Part shown: one piece after another, positions 11,011-22,131 of the stretch
How positions within the stretch are numbered: position 1 is the first letter of the stretch
Layout of the letters: every line of letters begins with the position of its first letter
Assembly (NCBI GenBank): GCA_034509735.1
Contig: JACGWO010000004.1
Location: 14,489,395 to 14,553,394 of the forward strand
Reading direction: 5' to 3'
From: Sesamum alatum
Taxonomy: Eukaryota; Streptophyta; Magnoliopsida; Lamiales; Pedaliaceae
DNA: 64,000 nt
Translations under genes and position numbers: made by a program
The notes under the pieces: model-generated
Database searches by the model: none
Told to the model about the DNA's origin: nothing
Seen by the model: the letters and a program-made list of their open reading frames with translations, nothing else

Positions 11011-14000
11011 GCAAAATGAAGATTGACCACAATTAAGTCAATTTTGACCAAATACTAATTTTTGGTATTTTTGAATTTTTTAATTGTCAAGAAAATATCT
11101 TATTGGTTAGAAGATCTTATCTATTTTAAATATAAATTAAATTTGTATTTAAGAATAAAAAATCCTATATTAAAGATTAGTGTTTATCTATACTAGATTC
11201 CACCTTCACAATTAGGATGCTCATCCAATCCATATATATTTATTTTCATCCAAAAAAAAATTATGTATCTTATCCGCAATTATTTATTTTTATTTTAATC
11301 ATATACTTTTCGATCATGCACCAAACTTATATAAGTCTCTGCAATAAATTATTAATTTAATCATCTAAAATTGTTCTTTTTAAATTGAGATCTTTCATTA
11401 ACGTATTTGTTAGACATTTTTTTTTTTAATTTTTACTAACAGTGTTAAAGTAAGTTTTTCAATTTTATTCAAATTGATTTTTTTTTTCTTTCTCTATGTT
11501 TTGTTATCGGATTTCATTTTAATCCTTGTCGTTGAAGGTTAAAAATTTAAAGACCGCAACTCTATTAATTTTTAAATGGGTAAAATTCATTTTGTTACCT
11601 GAGTTATGATAAGGGAATATGACCAATACAATAAAAAGGTAATACAAAAAATAAATAAATAAAATATACTAAAGAAAATTTTGAATGAGTTTCAATCAAT
11701 ATGTTTTGTGTTTTGAACTATTTAACTTTTATTTTTTTGACATTGTAGTATTATGCTTGATAATAATATTTTATATCTATTATTTTTTACTCACTTTATT
11801 TATTAATATTTATAAGATAACTCATTACTTTTTAATTAATTATATTACAAGTAAATTACAAAATGCATTGCAACCTCACAAAAATTCAATCTGCATTTTA
11901 ATATTTGAAGATTTGTAAAATATAAAATATAAAATTTTGCATATGAATTTAGGTTTTTCAATCAAACTTTAATATCTCGATTAAATGCAAAAGTATCTTT
12001 GACTATGAACAAATATTTCAGCCCTATATTTTTATTATATTTATTTGGTTTTCTACCCACTTTATCTATTAATATTTATAAGACAATAATTAATTATATT
12101 ACAAGTAACCTACAAAATGCATTGCAAACTCCCAAAATTCAATATGCATTGTAATTTTTGAAAATTTGTAATATAAAAGTTAAATTTTTCAATCTAAGTT
12201 AAGGTTTTTGCAATCAAACTTTAATATCTCGATTAAATGCAATAATATCTTTGACGAACAACAAATATTTAAGTCCTATTCTTTATTGTATTAGAACAAA
12301 TTTCTACTTCAAATCAATTCCTTGATGGACTTGACTATTAATATAAGTTGTTTAATAATAATCTTTTTTTTTTGGTAAATATTGGGCATGAAGATAGTAA
12401 CACATATCAAAGTAAAATATAATAATTTTGATAACCAAATATGAAAATAAAAGTAACATGGTTTATATAAAGACAAAATATATTGATAAAAATTTATGCA
12501 AGTTTTTATTTGCTATAATTAATATTTTTTAATATCTAAAGGTAAAATGACAAATACATAAAAGGATGATAGAAAAAGTAAATGAAAAACATCAAGTGGG
12601 TATCAAAAGATATTAATGGTCAAATTCGATACCAATTAAAAAAAAATTATAATTACTTAAGTACCAAAGTGATAATAAAATAACCAAGTATCAAAATGAA
12701 TTTTACCCATTTAAAAATTGATAGACTATCTTCGAACGTTCTTAATTTGATTCCTCCTTCTACCAAAATCTAATTATCTTATGTTACAAAAGACATTTTG
12801 ACATATTCTCCCATATGAATATATTTTTTTATTCAGTGATGATCTATCAAAATAAAATAAAATATATTTTTAGCTTCATAGGTTTGCATGCATTATAGTA
12901 ATAAAGGATTATCATACTTGACAAATATGTAAAATTTTCAATTTTAATTTTTGCTTATAATTATTTTTAGAAAGTAACAAGGTTTCTTAATGTATGTACG
13001 TACACTAGAACAATTTTTTATGCTTAGTTCAAATCAATTATTTTAAAAATTACAGTTATAATTTTCAAATTTTTCTTTGCATTGAGTTGTTTCAATTTTT
13101 TTTTTCTTCTTCATAGTTATTTTGTATTTTCTTTACTCATTTACATATATTTTATAGATTGTATATTTTTCATTAATGTAAAAGGCAACTTGATAGAGTA
13201 GTGTTGGCTTCTTTGCCAGATGCAGTACCAAACAGTTTTTCTATCTTTTTCGTTTTTGCTGCCCAATTTCAAGCCTCTTATGTGTTTTCCTATGTGTCTT
13301 GGTTAATCTTATTTTTGATGTTTTGTTTTGCGAATCTACCATGAAGTGTTCTTCATTGCTTCTTAAAAGTTTTATGATTTTATATTTTTGTATTTATTGT
13401 TATTACTAATTCCTAAGTATTTACTTAAACTTTTTTGAATTTTATTTTCCAGTTATCGTTGAGCCTTCATATTCCATTAATTGCTTTTATTTGTTTCATC
13501 GATTAATGATTTTTTATTTAAATACTTACCTTTAGCTACAATCACTTATTTGTATTATTTTAATTCAATATCATGGTTTCTCTACTTAATCACTATTGAA
13601 TATATAATTTTATTTAATAATGATTCAGAAATATCTAATTTGTTTTCGCAATTACAATTAAAAAAAAAATAATTGAAACTTGCATTTGTTGCCTCTTTTC
13701 GGGTATGGAATTTGGACTTGAATTTTCGCTTAAATTAGTTTGTATGTTTTTATTTGTATTAAAGTTCTTCAATTTTTTAAGTTATCCAGCAATATTTTGT
13801 TCATCAAATTTCACGTTTATTTATTTAAAACTCTTATCGAATGATATGTATACACTAAGAACTTTTGTGATATTTTCTCCACCAATTTTCTTCACCCATT
13901 TTAGTATTCAACAATGTTTATAATAACTCCTATTAATTTTTCATCCCAAGGTATTTCTTATTTTCTTATCATAAACTACATATATCTACATATACATATG

Positions 14001-14680
14001 TAAATTTATATTTTCATTGATTAATTAACTCATAAATTTCAAAATTCTCTTAATCATGGTTTACACATTTTTACTGATTTTTCTCTTCAACTTGAATTTG
14101 ATTTCATTGGGAGATTTTTTTATTTGGATAACTCTACCCTTATTTAGTGAGAAACGAGAGTTTATTTTAATTTTATTGTTTTGTGCTTAGAAGTTTTTAA
14201 TTTCATTTTCCTTTTCTTTCTTGCCATTAGCTTTGCCGTTCTTTTTCTATATGCTTATTATTTAAACATATTTACTTCAAAAAAGCTCATTACTTCATAA
14301 TGTATTATTTTAGTAGAAATTTGTGAATTATATAATAGAATAGATATGATAGTATCTTTTATATAATGTATTTAAATATTAATATTTTTATTTTACTAAA
14401 GCTTTATTAATTGAATATGAACATATATATTGTATTTGAAACTTATACAATTTTTTTAATTCTAAAAATATGATAGTACTCTATAATTATTTTCAAAATG
14501 TTCAATTTATAAACTTAGTGTCGAATTCAATATTGAGTGATCTGTACAAAAAAAATTGTACTACTACTACTACATAGAGTAAAACAATCATTAAAATATA
14601 GCACAACTTTATATAACTCAAAATTTCTGAAAATATATAGAGTTTATAAGTTTCCGTACATAGCAAGGAGTTCATGCTAG
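11011..14680 (+). mobile_element. Non-autonomous Helitron, long copy
   Basis: Starts in a TA-rich run followed by AGCAAAATGAAGATTGACC and ends with a degraded hairpin (14654-14669) and CTAG at 14677-14680, followed by T. It is very AT-rich without a supportable gene; short ORFs at 11685-11918, 13481-13672 and 13705-13923 have no recognisable domain. Segments around 13165 and 13730-13930 recur in the shorter copy (15446-15660), proving the two are one family. It contains an internal 254-bp tandem duplication (from 11834). The boundary on the left is approximate because it lies in simple repeats. Confidence 0.6.
11834..12340 (+). repeat. 254-bp tandem duplication inside the Helitron
   Basis: The segment beginning AATTAATTATATTACAAG at 11834 recurs at 12088 and the two stay alignable for about 200-250 bp, including a shared AATATCTCGATTAAATGCAA segment. 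Divergence between the copies suggests an old duplication. Confidence 0.6.
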
Positions 14681-16417
14681 TATATATATATAGCAAAATG
14701 ATAGTTGACCACAATTAAATTAATTTTGACTCAATTCTCAATTCTTAGAATTTTGAGTTTTTTAATTATCAAGGAAAAATCTCATTGGTTAGAAGATCTC
14801 ATCTATTTTAAATTTAAATTAAATTTGTATTTATGTAGAAAAAAAATCCTATATTCAAAATTAGTGTTTATCAATATTAGATTCCACCTTCACAATTAGG
14901 ATACTCATCCAATCCATATATATTTTAAATAAATTTAAAATTAGAATTAAATATCTATCCAAAAAAAATTATATATGTATCTTATCAGCAATTATTATTT
15001 TTTATTTTAATCATATACTTTTCATTCATGCACCAAACTTATAAAAATCTTCTACTATATGCAGTAAATTTTTAATTTTGGGAGTGCTTTAATTTACTTT
15101 TATTTTTTCAAAGGAATATAATTAATTCCATTATTATTACATGAATATTATTAAAATAAATAAAAAAACCTATATAGATGAAACTCAAGCAAAAATTATC
15201 ATATGTTGTGTTTGGATTTATAGTGATGAAGGTATAAATCTTAAATTCTTAATAATCATTTTTTTATATTTATTTGGATAATTTCATATTACAAAGAATT
15301 TTGAAGTTTATATTAACTATATTTTATGGAGCCATTACAATTATAATTTTTAAATATTTCTTTACACTGGGTTATTTCACTTTTTTTTAGTTCTTCTTCA
15401 TAATTATTTTGTCTTTTTTGTGTTTTACATGTATTTCGTAGAGAGTATATTTTTCATTAATGTAAAAGGCAACTTGATATTAGTTTGTATGTTTATTTGT
15501 ACAAAAGTTCTTCAAATTTTTAAGTTAGCAATGTTTTGTTCATTAAATTTCACGTTTATTTATTTAAAACTCTTATTGAATGATATGTATAGATTTAGAA
15601 CTTTTGTGATATTTTCTCCACCAATATTCTTCACCCATGTTAGTATTCAACAATGTTTATAATAACTCATCTTAATTTTTCATTCCAAGGTATCTCTTAT
15701 TTTCTTATCATAAACTACATATATCTACATATACATATATATACATTTATATTCTCACTGAATTATTAATTCATAATTTCAAAATTCTCTTAATTATGCT
15801 TTATACATTTTTATTGTTTTTTCTCTTCAACTTGAATTTGATTTCATCTGGAGATATTTTTTATTTGGATAACTCTACCTTTATTTAATGACAAGGGAGA
15901 ATTTATTTATTCATCTTCATTTTGTTGTTTTGTGCTTAGAAATTTTCAATTTCATTTTACTTTTATTTCTTGCCATTAGTTTTGCCATTTCTTTTCCTAT
16001 ATGCTTTATTACTTAAACATATTTACTTGAAAAAAGCTCAGTATTTCTTAATTTATTATTTTAATAGAAATTTGTTAATTATATCATAGAATAGATATGA
16101 TAGTATATATCTTTTATAAAATATATTTAAATATTAATACTTTTATTTCATTAAAACTATATTAATTGAATATGAAAATATATATTGTGTTTGAAACTTA
16201 TACAATTTCCTTAATATCTAAAAATATGATAATAATCTATGATTATTTTCAAAATATTCAATTTATAAATTTAGTGACGAATTCAATATTGAGTTTGTAC
16301 TACAACTACTATGTAGAGAAAAACAATCATTAAAATATGACACAACTTTGTATAACTCAAAATTTCTGAAAATATAGAGTTTATAAGTTTCCGTGCATAG
16401 CATGGGGTTCATGCTAG
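14681..16417 (+). mobile_element. Non-autonomous Helitron, short copy, directly abutting the long copy
   Basis: Starts immediately after the CTAG end of the previous copy with TATATATATAG followed by CAAAATGATAGTTGACC, and ends with a hairpin at 16391-16406 (CCGTGC-ATA-GCATGG, one mismatch) and CTAG at 16414-16417. It shares both ends and internal blocks with the 11011-14680 copy but is about half as long, a deletion derivative. The head-to-tail junction is exact. No gene; short ORFs are not supportable. Confidence 0.65.
16391..16417 (+). repeat. Helitron 3' terminus of the short copy
   Basis: A near-perfect 6-bp stem with loop ATA, then GGTTCATG and CTAG. It is the same arrangement as at 9303-9329 and 14654-14680, which supports a common Helitron family for all three ends. 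Confidence 0.65.
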
Positions 16418-16433
16418 CATATAGAAATATTAT

Positions 16434-16928
16434 AGGATTAATTATACTTAGATCCCTTCTGAAAATACAAAATAACACTTTTCTCAAAAATATTTTGAAA
16501 TTACACTTACACCCCCTCAGAAAATTCTCCATTTACACCCGACCCTTTCGGTTAGGTTTGAAAGAAAAATGTTTACATCAATAAAAGAATTTACATAAAT
16601 TTTTAATTTTTCCCCTAATTTAACATTCTTATGTATAGTTTTGTACTTATAAGGGGATAAATGTAACATATATATAGAGAGTGAGGTTAATATTATTATA
16701 TTTTATTGCCATATAAGTACAAAATATTTATATGAGGATGTTAAATGAGAGGTAAAATTAAAAATTTATAATTTTTTTTACTAACATTATTATTTTTTGT
16801 CAAAATTCTAAAGAAAGGGGATTAGATGTAAATGGTAAATTTTCGAAAGGAGCGTAAATATAATTTTGAAACTTTTTAAAAAAAATAAATTTTGTATTTT
16901 TAAAAGAAGTCTAAGTGTAATTAATCCT
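16434..16928. mobile_element. Foldback MITE, 495 bp
   Basis: Terminal inverted repeats begin AGGATTAATTATACTTAGA and end in its near complement (GTCTAAGTGTAATTAATCCT). Complementarity continues with interruptions for more than 100 bp inward (for example CATTTACACCCGA against a matching ATGTAAATGG block). No coding capacity. Other foldback elements in this window (20990, 36504, 61256) have the same architecture but different termini. Confidence 0.65.
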
Positions 16929-17448
16929 GAATTCTAATTGGTCAACTATTTTCATGGAATTTAAGAACCAAACACACGGAAATGACTCCCATAAAACTTG
17001 CGCACGCGTTTAATTTTCCTCTTCCATTCAAAACCTCTCAAATTCAAATTTTGAATTAATTAATTAATCAGTTATGTGTATTTGGATTTATGGATTTGAA
17101 TTTGAATCAAAAATTTGAAAAATTAATTTTAAATAATTTCATTTGAAAAGAATTTGAAATTCATCCATTTTTATTAAAATATAGTTTAAAATTAAAATAA
17201 AAAAATTTGAAATGCTTTGAATTTAAAATTACTTAAATAAATTTAAAAAATTTATTATTAAAAATTTGAAATCTCAAATCCTTCCGTACAAATGCAGCTT
17301 AAACAAATAAAATAAAAATCTCAAATAAATATAGAAGGCGGAAATTTCCACCGTAACACGGTTTTGAAAGGTCGAAGTTTTTCTTCTTCATTACAAAACC
17401 TTTCGCCGCTTCCCCTTCTCCGCCTTCAATTCAAGAGCATTTGCATCA
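16929..17448 (+). promoter_or_regulatory. Upstream region of the At4g08330-like gene, with a diverged MITE-like inverted repeat
   Basis: The region has no ORF of its own. Around 17070-17300 an imperfect inverted repeat (GTGTATTTGGATTTATGGAT against AAATCCTTCCGTACAAATGC) resembles an old MITE. A TATA-like AAATATAG lies near 17326, about 120 bp before the start codon, followed by a pyrimidine-rich leader (TTTCTTCTTCATT, CTTCCCCTTCTCC) typical of plant 5' UTRs. Promoter assignment is inference. Confidence 0.4.
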
Positions 17449-17829
17449 ATGGCGACGATGTATTGCTGCAGGGAGTGCGGCGCCAATCTGAACCTCCACG
17501 GCGGCCACCTCTTCCCGCCGGACTTTTATTTCGAGGCCGGCAACAAAAACACCCTCTCCTTCTCCGCCGTTGATGCCTCCAAGTTCAGGTTCGAGAAAGA
17601 AGACAAAATCAGGCCCTTTTTCGAGACCGTCAATTACTGGGGCATTCAGAGGAAACGCACCAAGATCAAGTGCAACAGTTGCGGGAAGCTGGTGGGTTAT
17701 ATTTACGATGACGGGCCGCCGTTGACTGATAGTAATGGGCAGTTGGGGTTCGGCCCGAGTCAGGTTGTGCCTAGGAACCCTAGGTACAGGTTCAAGAACA
17801 AGGCTTTGGCCATTAATTCTCAGACTTGA
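17449..17829 (+). CDS. Conserved plant protein, 'uncharacterized protein At4g08330, chloroplastic' family
   Basis: An intact single-exon frame of 126 residues. Its start context (ATCAATGGCG) is good, and Met-4 is a second possible start. Two Cys pairs, C7-x2-C10 (in CCRECG) and C75-x2-C78 (in CNSCGK), lie about 65 residues apart and look like the two halves of a zinc-ribbon-type site. Between them is an F-rich core (FFETVNYWGIQRKRTKIKC); the C-terminus has a basic PRNPRYRFKNKAL tail. I recognise the family of the Arabidopsis protein named At4g08330; its function is not known, and the chloroplast location in that name is a prediction. No clear transit peptide is seen here, as the Cys motif begins at residue 6. 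GC content is clearly above the flanks. A poly(A) signal follows at 17951. This is one of two genes in the window likely to be functional. Confidence 0.88.
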   Translation: MATMYCCRECGANLNLHGGHLFPPDFYFEAGNKNTLSFSAVDASKFRFEKEDKIRPFFETVNYWGIQRKRTKIKCNSCGKLVGYIYDDGPPLTDSNGQLGFGPSQVVPRNPRYRFKNKALAINSQT

Positions 17830-17950
17830 TTAATTTGGCTTGTTGTTTTGGGTACTTTTCCTGAACAGGTTTTGTAATGATGATCAGGGTATTCTTGGGC
17901 TTTGCTCAAACGGGCTTCGTTTTGTATATTTGATGTATTCGTTTTCTTGA

Positions 17951-17956
17951 AATAAA
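17951..17956 (+). terminator. Poly(A) signal of the At4g08330-like gene
   Basis: AATAAA 122 bp after the stop codon, followed by TTGTG-rich sequence (TTTGTGATATT), as expected near a plant cleavage site. Confidence 0.5.
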
Positions 17957-18988
17957 ATTCATGTATCTTTGTGATATTATAACCATCCTTGTCTGGTTGT
18001 AGTTTGTACAGAATTTGTGGCTTATTCCTTCACTGGATAAAACTGTATTCGGTTATAGGCATAATGGCTTTGGAATTGACCTGAAAATTTCTTGGTTATA
18101 TTTGTTACACCAACTATCTGAAGTATAATTACCAACTTCAACTGTGATCGTGGTGCTTCCAAGTATGAGTCTATGGTATCTTGAAGTTAACAGAAGCAGT
18201 ATCACTCCAAAATTGCATGGCTATTCATTGAGAACATCGAATTATGGTTTAATGACAGTAATTGTAAGGAGAACTTGGAATTTCTTTTCTTTTACAGAAA
18301 ATACTATTCGGTTCCTGCAAAAGTAATCAGCTTGAGCCTGCCTGGAACTCTCAAGAGTTGGGAAGACGTAAAGCTGATATACGTCTCTGATTATTTGGAA
18401 TTACCATTACTGTGCATCTATCTGGCAATATCAATCTTGGGGTAGTCTGAATAACATGGTTATGCTGAATGGTTATCTTACCGTCAAACCTGGAGGACAG
18501 CATGAAGTTGAATTACTATTTCTCTGAGTCTTTTTTTAAGATTCATTGAATGATGTCTTGGTCATAACTTGGAATCGATTTCTTGCATTCACAAATGCAG
18601 CATTTTTGGTTCATTGTGGAAAAGCCCGATTGTGCTAGATGCGGTGATTGAACTTCTGGAAGGTTTAGTAATTTGTTATTGTGTATTCAGCATGTTGTCG
18701 CAATCCAACTTCGGAAAACAATTGAAGTAGCGTGTTAATTAACTTTATTATATGTTCTTGATGAGCACTGCAGCAGGAATCTCAACCTCTGGTTGTCTAC
18801 TTATTGTTTGAAAATCTGATTGGTGGGGTTAGCTAGTGAAGAAGTACAAATTATTATTTGTCATGCTCCGGGGTGCTCAACTACCTGTTTTTTGTTTTAT
18901 GCAGGTGCTTGTCCAAGAATTGCAGCATAGTCAACCTTGTTGCATGGATATACAAGAATATTGACTGCAATTAATTGCAAAACTTGAG
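17957..18988 (+). other. Region between the two host genes, probably with 5' UTR exon(s) of the second
   Basis: No coding region supported. A T-rich tract ending TTTATGCAG|GTGC at 18904 looks like a 3' splice site, so 18905-18988 is probably a 5' UTR exon of the gene that starts at 18989 and an upstream non-coding exon may exist. The ORF at 18144-18326 has no recognisable domain. Confidence 0.4.
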
Positions 18989-20715
18989 ATGGACAAATTA
19001 AAGAAGGTTGGCTCTCCGTCTCCACCACCATTATCAAGGTTTCATAGTCTGAGAAAGCAAATGGTTAAGTCACTAGTTGCACCAAGTGTGACCAAGCAAC
19101 AGGTTGCAGATTATTGGAGGCAGAGGCGCATGATAGAAGAAGATCATCTTTCTGCTGCTATAAAGGCTGCGGCTCATATCCGGGCTCAGAACCTCTCTGT
19201 AAGTTCTATCTGTATCAGACATAAATAAAGTCGATACAAGATTTGATTCAACCATCATGTTATTATATGTTTAAACAGTTTGTTTAGGTGGAGTCTAAAG
19301 CATCCCATGCTTGAACTTGAAAGAACTGAGTCGATTGTATCAAAATGAATGAATGCAATATCAGAATTTGGCCAAATCTTGATCTAATTTTCACAAGCTG
19401 TAATTCCTAAAACTTTTCAAATCTTTATATGTTCCTATCTGAAATTTTTTAAATGCCCAAACTGCTGAAGAGATTGGATTGCCTGAAAATCTGTATGTAA
19501 AAGAGGCAGAACATGCTGTGGGTTACTAACTAAAATGTTTTTAATGTTTCATTTTGATGGCGAATGGGCAATTGAGGCTGAAGATCTTGTTTTTATTGGT
19601 TGCAAGTATGCTCTAGGAGTAATCAGGAAATGACCCTTTGAGAAAAAGCTGATAAATCAGGAACAGCTTTCTGTTGCTATGAACTGTTATGAACTACATC
19701 TAATTGTTTCTCTCTGTTCACTTCCTTCACCATTCTCCTGGTTGTTTCACTAAGAGTCAGTTAGGTGTTTGTCTATACCGTGTTCTTCTTCATTTTATCA
19801 TGGATGAGCTAGGCATACACCCTCGTCATTCATGTTTGCATATGCTGATCGTTTAACTTACTATTTTCACCTTCTTTTTGGCGAGCTTATACACATGTTA
19901 CCATGCAACCCATGGATTTGCTAAAAACACACTTTTGTATATTCCTTGGTATTCGTTGCCAAACTCGCACTCAAATGCCTATTTCTGTCTTGAGGATGTA
20001 TTGCTACCCATAGTAATATTGTGCTTCTTGTCATTGAGATATGATCAGTGAAACATATAGAAGTTGACACGTTCAGGAGGTTGACATCGACACTAATTTG
20101 TTGTTGCTTGCTACATCTGACATATTGTCTGTGTGGTAACTCTATTAAAGTTCTTGTGAGCAGGACCATGATTACCGGCAATTTCTGGACTCCTTGGAGG
20201 ATGATGAGAATAAGGAGAATGAGAACACCACGGAAGCGTCCAGCAAAAAAGATGAGAAGGAAGAGATAAGAGTGGGAATTAAGGATTGGCAAGTAGAAGT
20301 ATTTTTGAAATAAAGATATTTTGCCAGTTTCTTTCAAGAAATGACGCTATCAGGTCACATATCCAGGGATGAAAATTTTGCAACAGGCCTTCAATGTGAA
20401 AAGCACTACAAGTGAACCGGGAACTTGGATGGGACAGAATCTAAATCTTAGAATTTTGAAAATCTTGATCAAATTTACACGTATTTATGAGTCATGTATA
20501 CACACGCACAAGATCTGCTGACACTTTCGAATTGGCACTGCAGGTGGACTAAGAGTGCTTATGCATACCTGAACGAACCATTCATGACGCAGGTGGATAA
20601 ACCCAGAGGAAGACCACCCTCCACTCGTCTTTCCCAATACTTCGTTGACAATTCTGCTTCTCTGCTGACGCCAAACGATGGACATCTCGGGCAACATGGG
20701 TATCAAGTTAGCTGA
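18989..20715 (+). CDS. Conserved plant protein of unknown function, three coding exons
   Basis: Coding exons are 18989-19198, 20164-20288 and 20544-20715, giving 168 residues. Exon 1 gives a basic N-terminus with SPSPPPLSRFHSLRKQMVKS and a helical DYWRQRRMIEEDHLSAAIKA block. Exon 2 is short and acidic (DSLEDDENKENENT). Exon 3 begins in WWTKSAYAYLNEP, then a basic KPRGRPPSTRLSQYF tail. Intron 1 is GTAAGT...CAG (965 bp). Intron 2 (255 bp) needs a GC donor (G|GCAAGT) to keep the frame: splicing at the nearby GT (20293) would bring in an immediate stop. The exon 2 acceptor is a NAGNAG (GAGCAG), so an extra Gln is possible. A poly(A) signal lies at 20774. I do not recognise a domain; the clean exons and absence of stops argue for a real, expressed gene. 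No transposon homology is seen. Confidence 0.75.
19199..20163 (+). other. Intron 1 with a NAGNAG acceptor
   Basis: The donor is TCT|GTAAGT and the acceptor reads GTGAGCAG|GAC. Because the acceptor is GAG-CAG, splicing three bases earlier (after 20160) would add one Gln without changing the frame. The minus-strand ORF at 19921-20337 lies mostly in this intron and is ignored. Confidence 0.65.
20289..20543 (+). other. Intron 2, GC-AG type
   Basis: The exon ends GATTG and the intron begins GCAAGT, the usual form of plant GC donors, and ends GGCACTGCAG. This is the only nearby junction that keeps the frame, giving a codon split 2+1 that encodes Trp (KDW-WTKSAY). Confidence 0.62.
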
Positions 20716-20773
20716 TTTCTACTCCTATAAGTCTCTGGTCTTGAATATAGCATGCATGTTACTGTGTGTTCTA

Positions 20774-20779
20774 AATAAA
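20774..20779 (+). terminator. Poly(A) signal of the three-exon gene
   Basis: AATAAA 59 bp after the stop codon, in the context CTAAATAAACTTC. Confidence 0.45.
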
Positions 20780-20989
20780 CTTCACATATTCTTGCGCATG
20801 ACAATTTTTGAGAAAGGCTTGTTGGAATGGCTTCAAAATCTTATCATGTAAAGGCCTGGGGCTCTTTTTATGATGGACTTCCTCTTATTTTAGCAGCATT
20901 TGGCGTTCGCTCGAGAAATCTTTGGTGGGCTGTTAGTTGTTCCTCTGTTATTTTCTGCCATAGTTCCATTATCTTTACGGATAATTACA

Positions 20990-21676
20990 CTTCCCTCCCT
21001 TAAGATTTAGTGTAATTACACGTAGACTCCATGTGGTTTGAAAAATTACATTAGTATTCCTAAAATTTGTTTCTGTATAACAAATAGGTCCATCCGTTAG
21101 TTAAAATTTACAGAATTTGTTAATATTAGCAAAAAAACTAAATGAAAATCGTTATTTACCATCAATTAATTTGTTACTGAATTATTGTAGGCTACAAGAA
21201 AATAGCTTAATAGCTACAAAAAATTTGATACTAAAAATTCATTGCTAATCTACACTATATAATATATAATGAACAATCATTGTTAAATTCGTTAACAAGT
21301 AAATTTTTTGCTAATTAGCTCGATGCTATTTTTTCTTTTTGTTGCTATTGAACAAGTTTTTTTGTTGTGGTAGGTCAAATAAATCTTTTTATGATCAAAA
21401 TACACTTATTCATTTTCACACGTTAATGTATGTGAGGAGATATATCTTCACTGTTATAAGGGTTTAAAAAAAATTATTTAACCTACAATAAGTCACTAAT
21501 AAGTTAATCAAGGATAAACATCGATTTTTACTCAATTTTTTTTGTTAATATCAACAAATTCAGTGAACTTTGATTAATAAGGAGATTTATTTGTTAAACG
21601 AAAACAAACTTTAAGAACATTAGATGTTATTTTTCAAACTATATGGAATTTATGTATAACTATACCAAATTTTATG
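20990..21676. mobile_element. Foldback MITE interrupted by a smaller MITE
   Basis: The left arm (about 21003-21130: TAGACTCCATGTGGTTTGAA ... AATTTGTTAATATTAGC) is complementary to the right arm (about 21545-21676) over more than 110 bp with mismatches. The middle contains the CACTA-like MITE at 21191-21370. The exact outer ends are uncertain. It separates the host genes from the LINE block and has no gene. Confidence 0.5.
21191..21370. mobile_element. CACTA-like MITE remnant nested in the foldback element
   Basis: Starts GCTACAAGAAAATAG and ends GTTTTTTTGTTGTGG, a mutated form of the CACTACAAGAAA termini of small plant CACTA elements, and is bounded by TAG on both sides (21188-21190 and 21371-21373), a 3-bp target duplication. 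Internal blocks (AATAGC, TAATTAGCTCGA) recur in the better preserved copy at 60499-60778. Confidence 0.5.
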
Positions 21677-22131
21677 ATAAATTAGCGATGAAATTATATT
21701 AATGGAAAACCAAAGAACAAAATCCAGTTCAACAGACAAGACTCCAACAAAAAAATCTACCCAGGCAAACCAACAAAGCGAAAGCCAGACATACTCACCT
21801 ACACTCAAAACAAAATAGAAAATAAAGCCCACAAAACAAAGCGGCAAAAAATAGAAAATAAAGCCCACAAAACAAAGCAGCAAGATTTAGAATTTAACTG
21901 AGAAACTCTACTATAACTATCTAACAAAATCTGAGCTCTACGCCACGCATCTAAACAGTCCTGATGCTTTCCTTCCATGATGCTTTTACAACGCAATTTC
22001 CAAATAGTCCAGCAGCACATAAAGAAACGAGCTATGCCTTCCTCATCTAAATTTGCAGAAACCCAAGCAATCCAATCAGCAACATCATTCTGCCATGAAC
22101 AAATAATTCTCCAAGGAAGTGATGACAGCGC

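Noticed and set aside
17364..17573. Plus-strand ORF of 69 codons overlapping the At4g08330-like gene
   Set aside because: It is a shadow frame: the overlapping 126-residue frame has family similarity and Cys motifs, while this one is low-complexity Pro/Arg/Leu.
18144..18326. 60-codon ORF between the two host genes
   Set aside because: No domain, not joined to the downstream exons by plausible splice sites; probably intron or UTR.
19921..20337. Minus-strand ORF of 138 codons
   Set aside because: It lies over an intron and exon 2 of the plus-strand gene and has no recognisable domain; the plus-strand exons explain the sequence.
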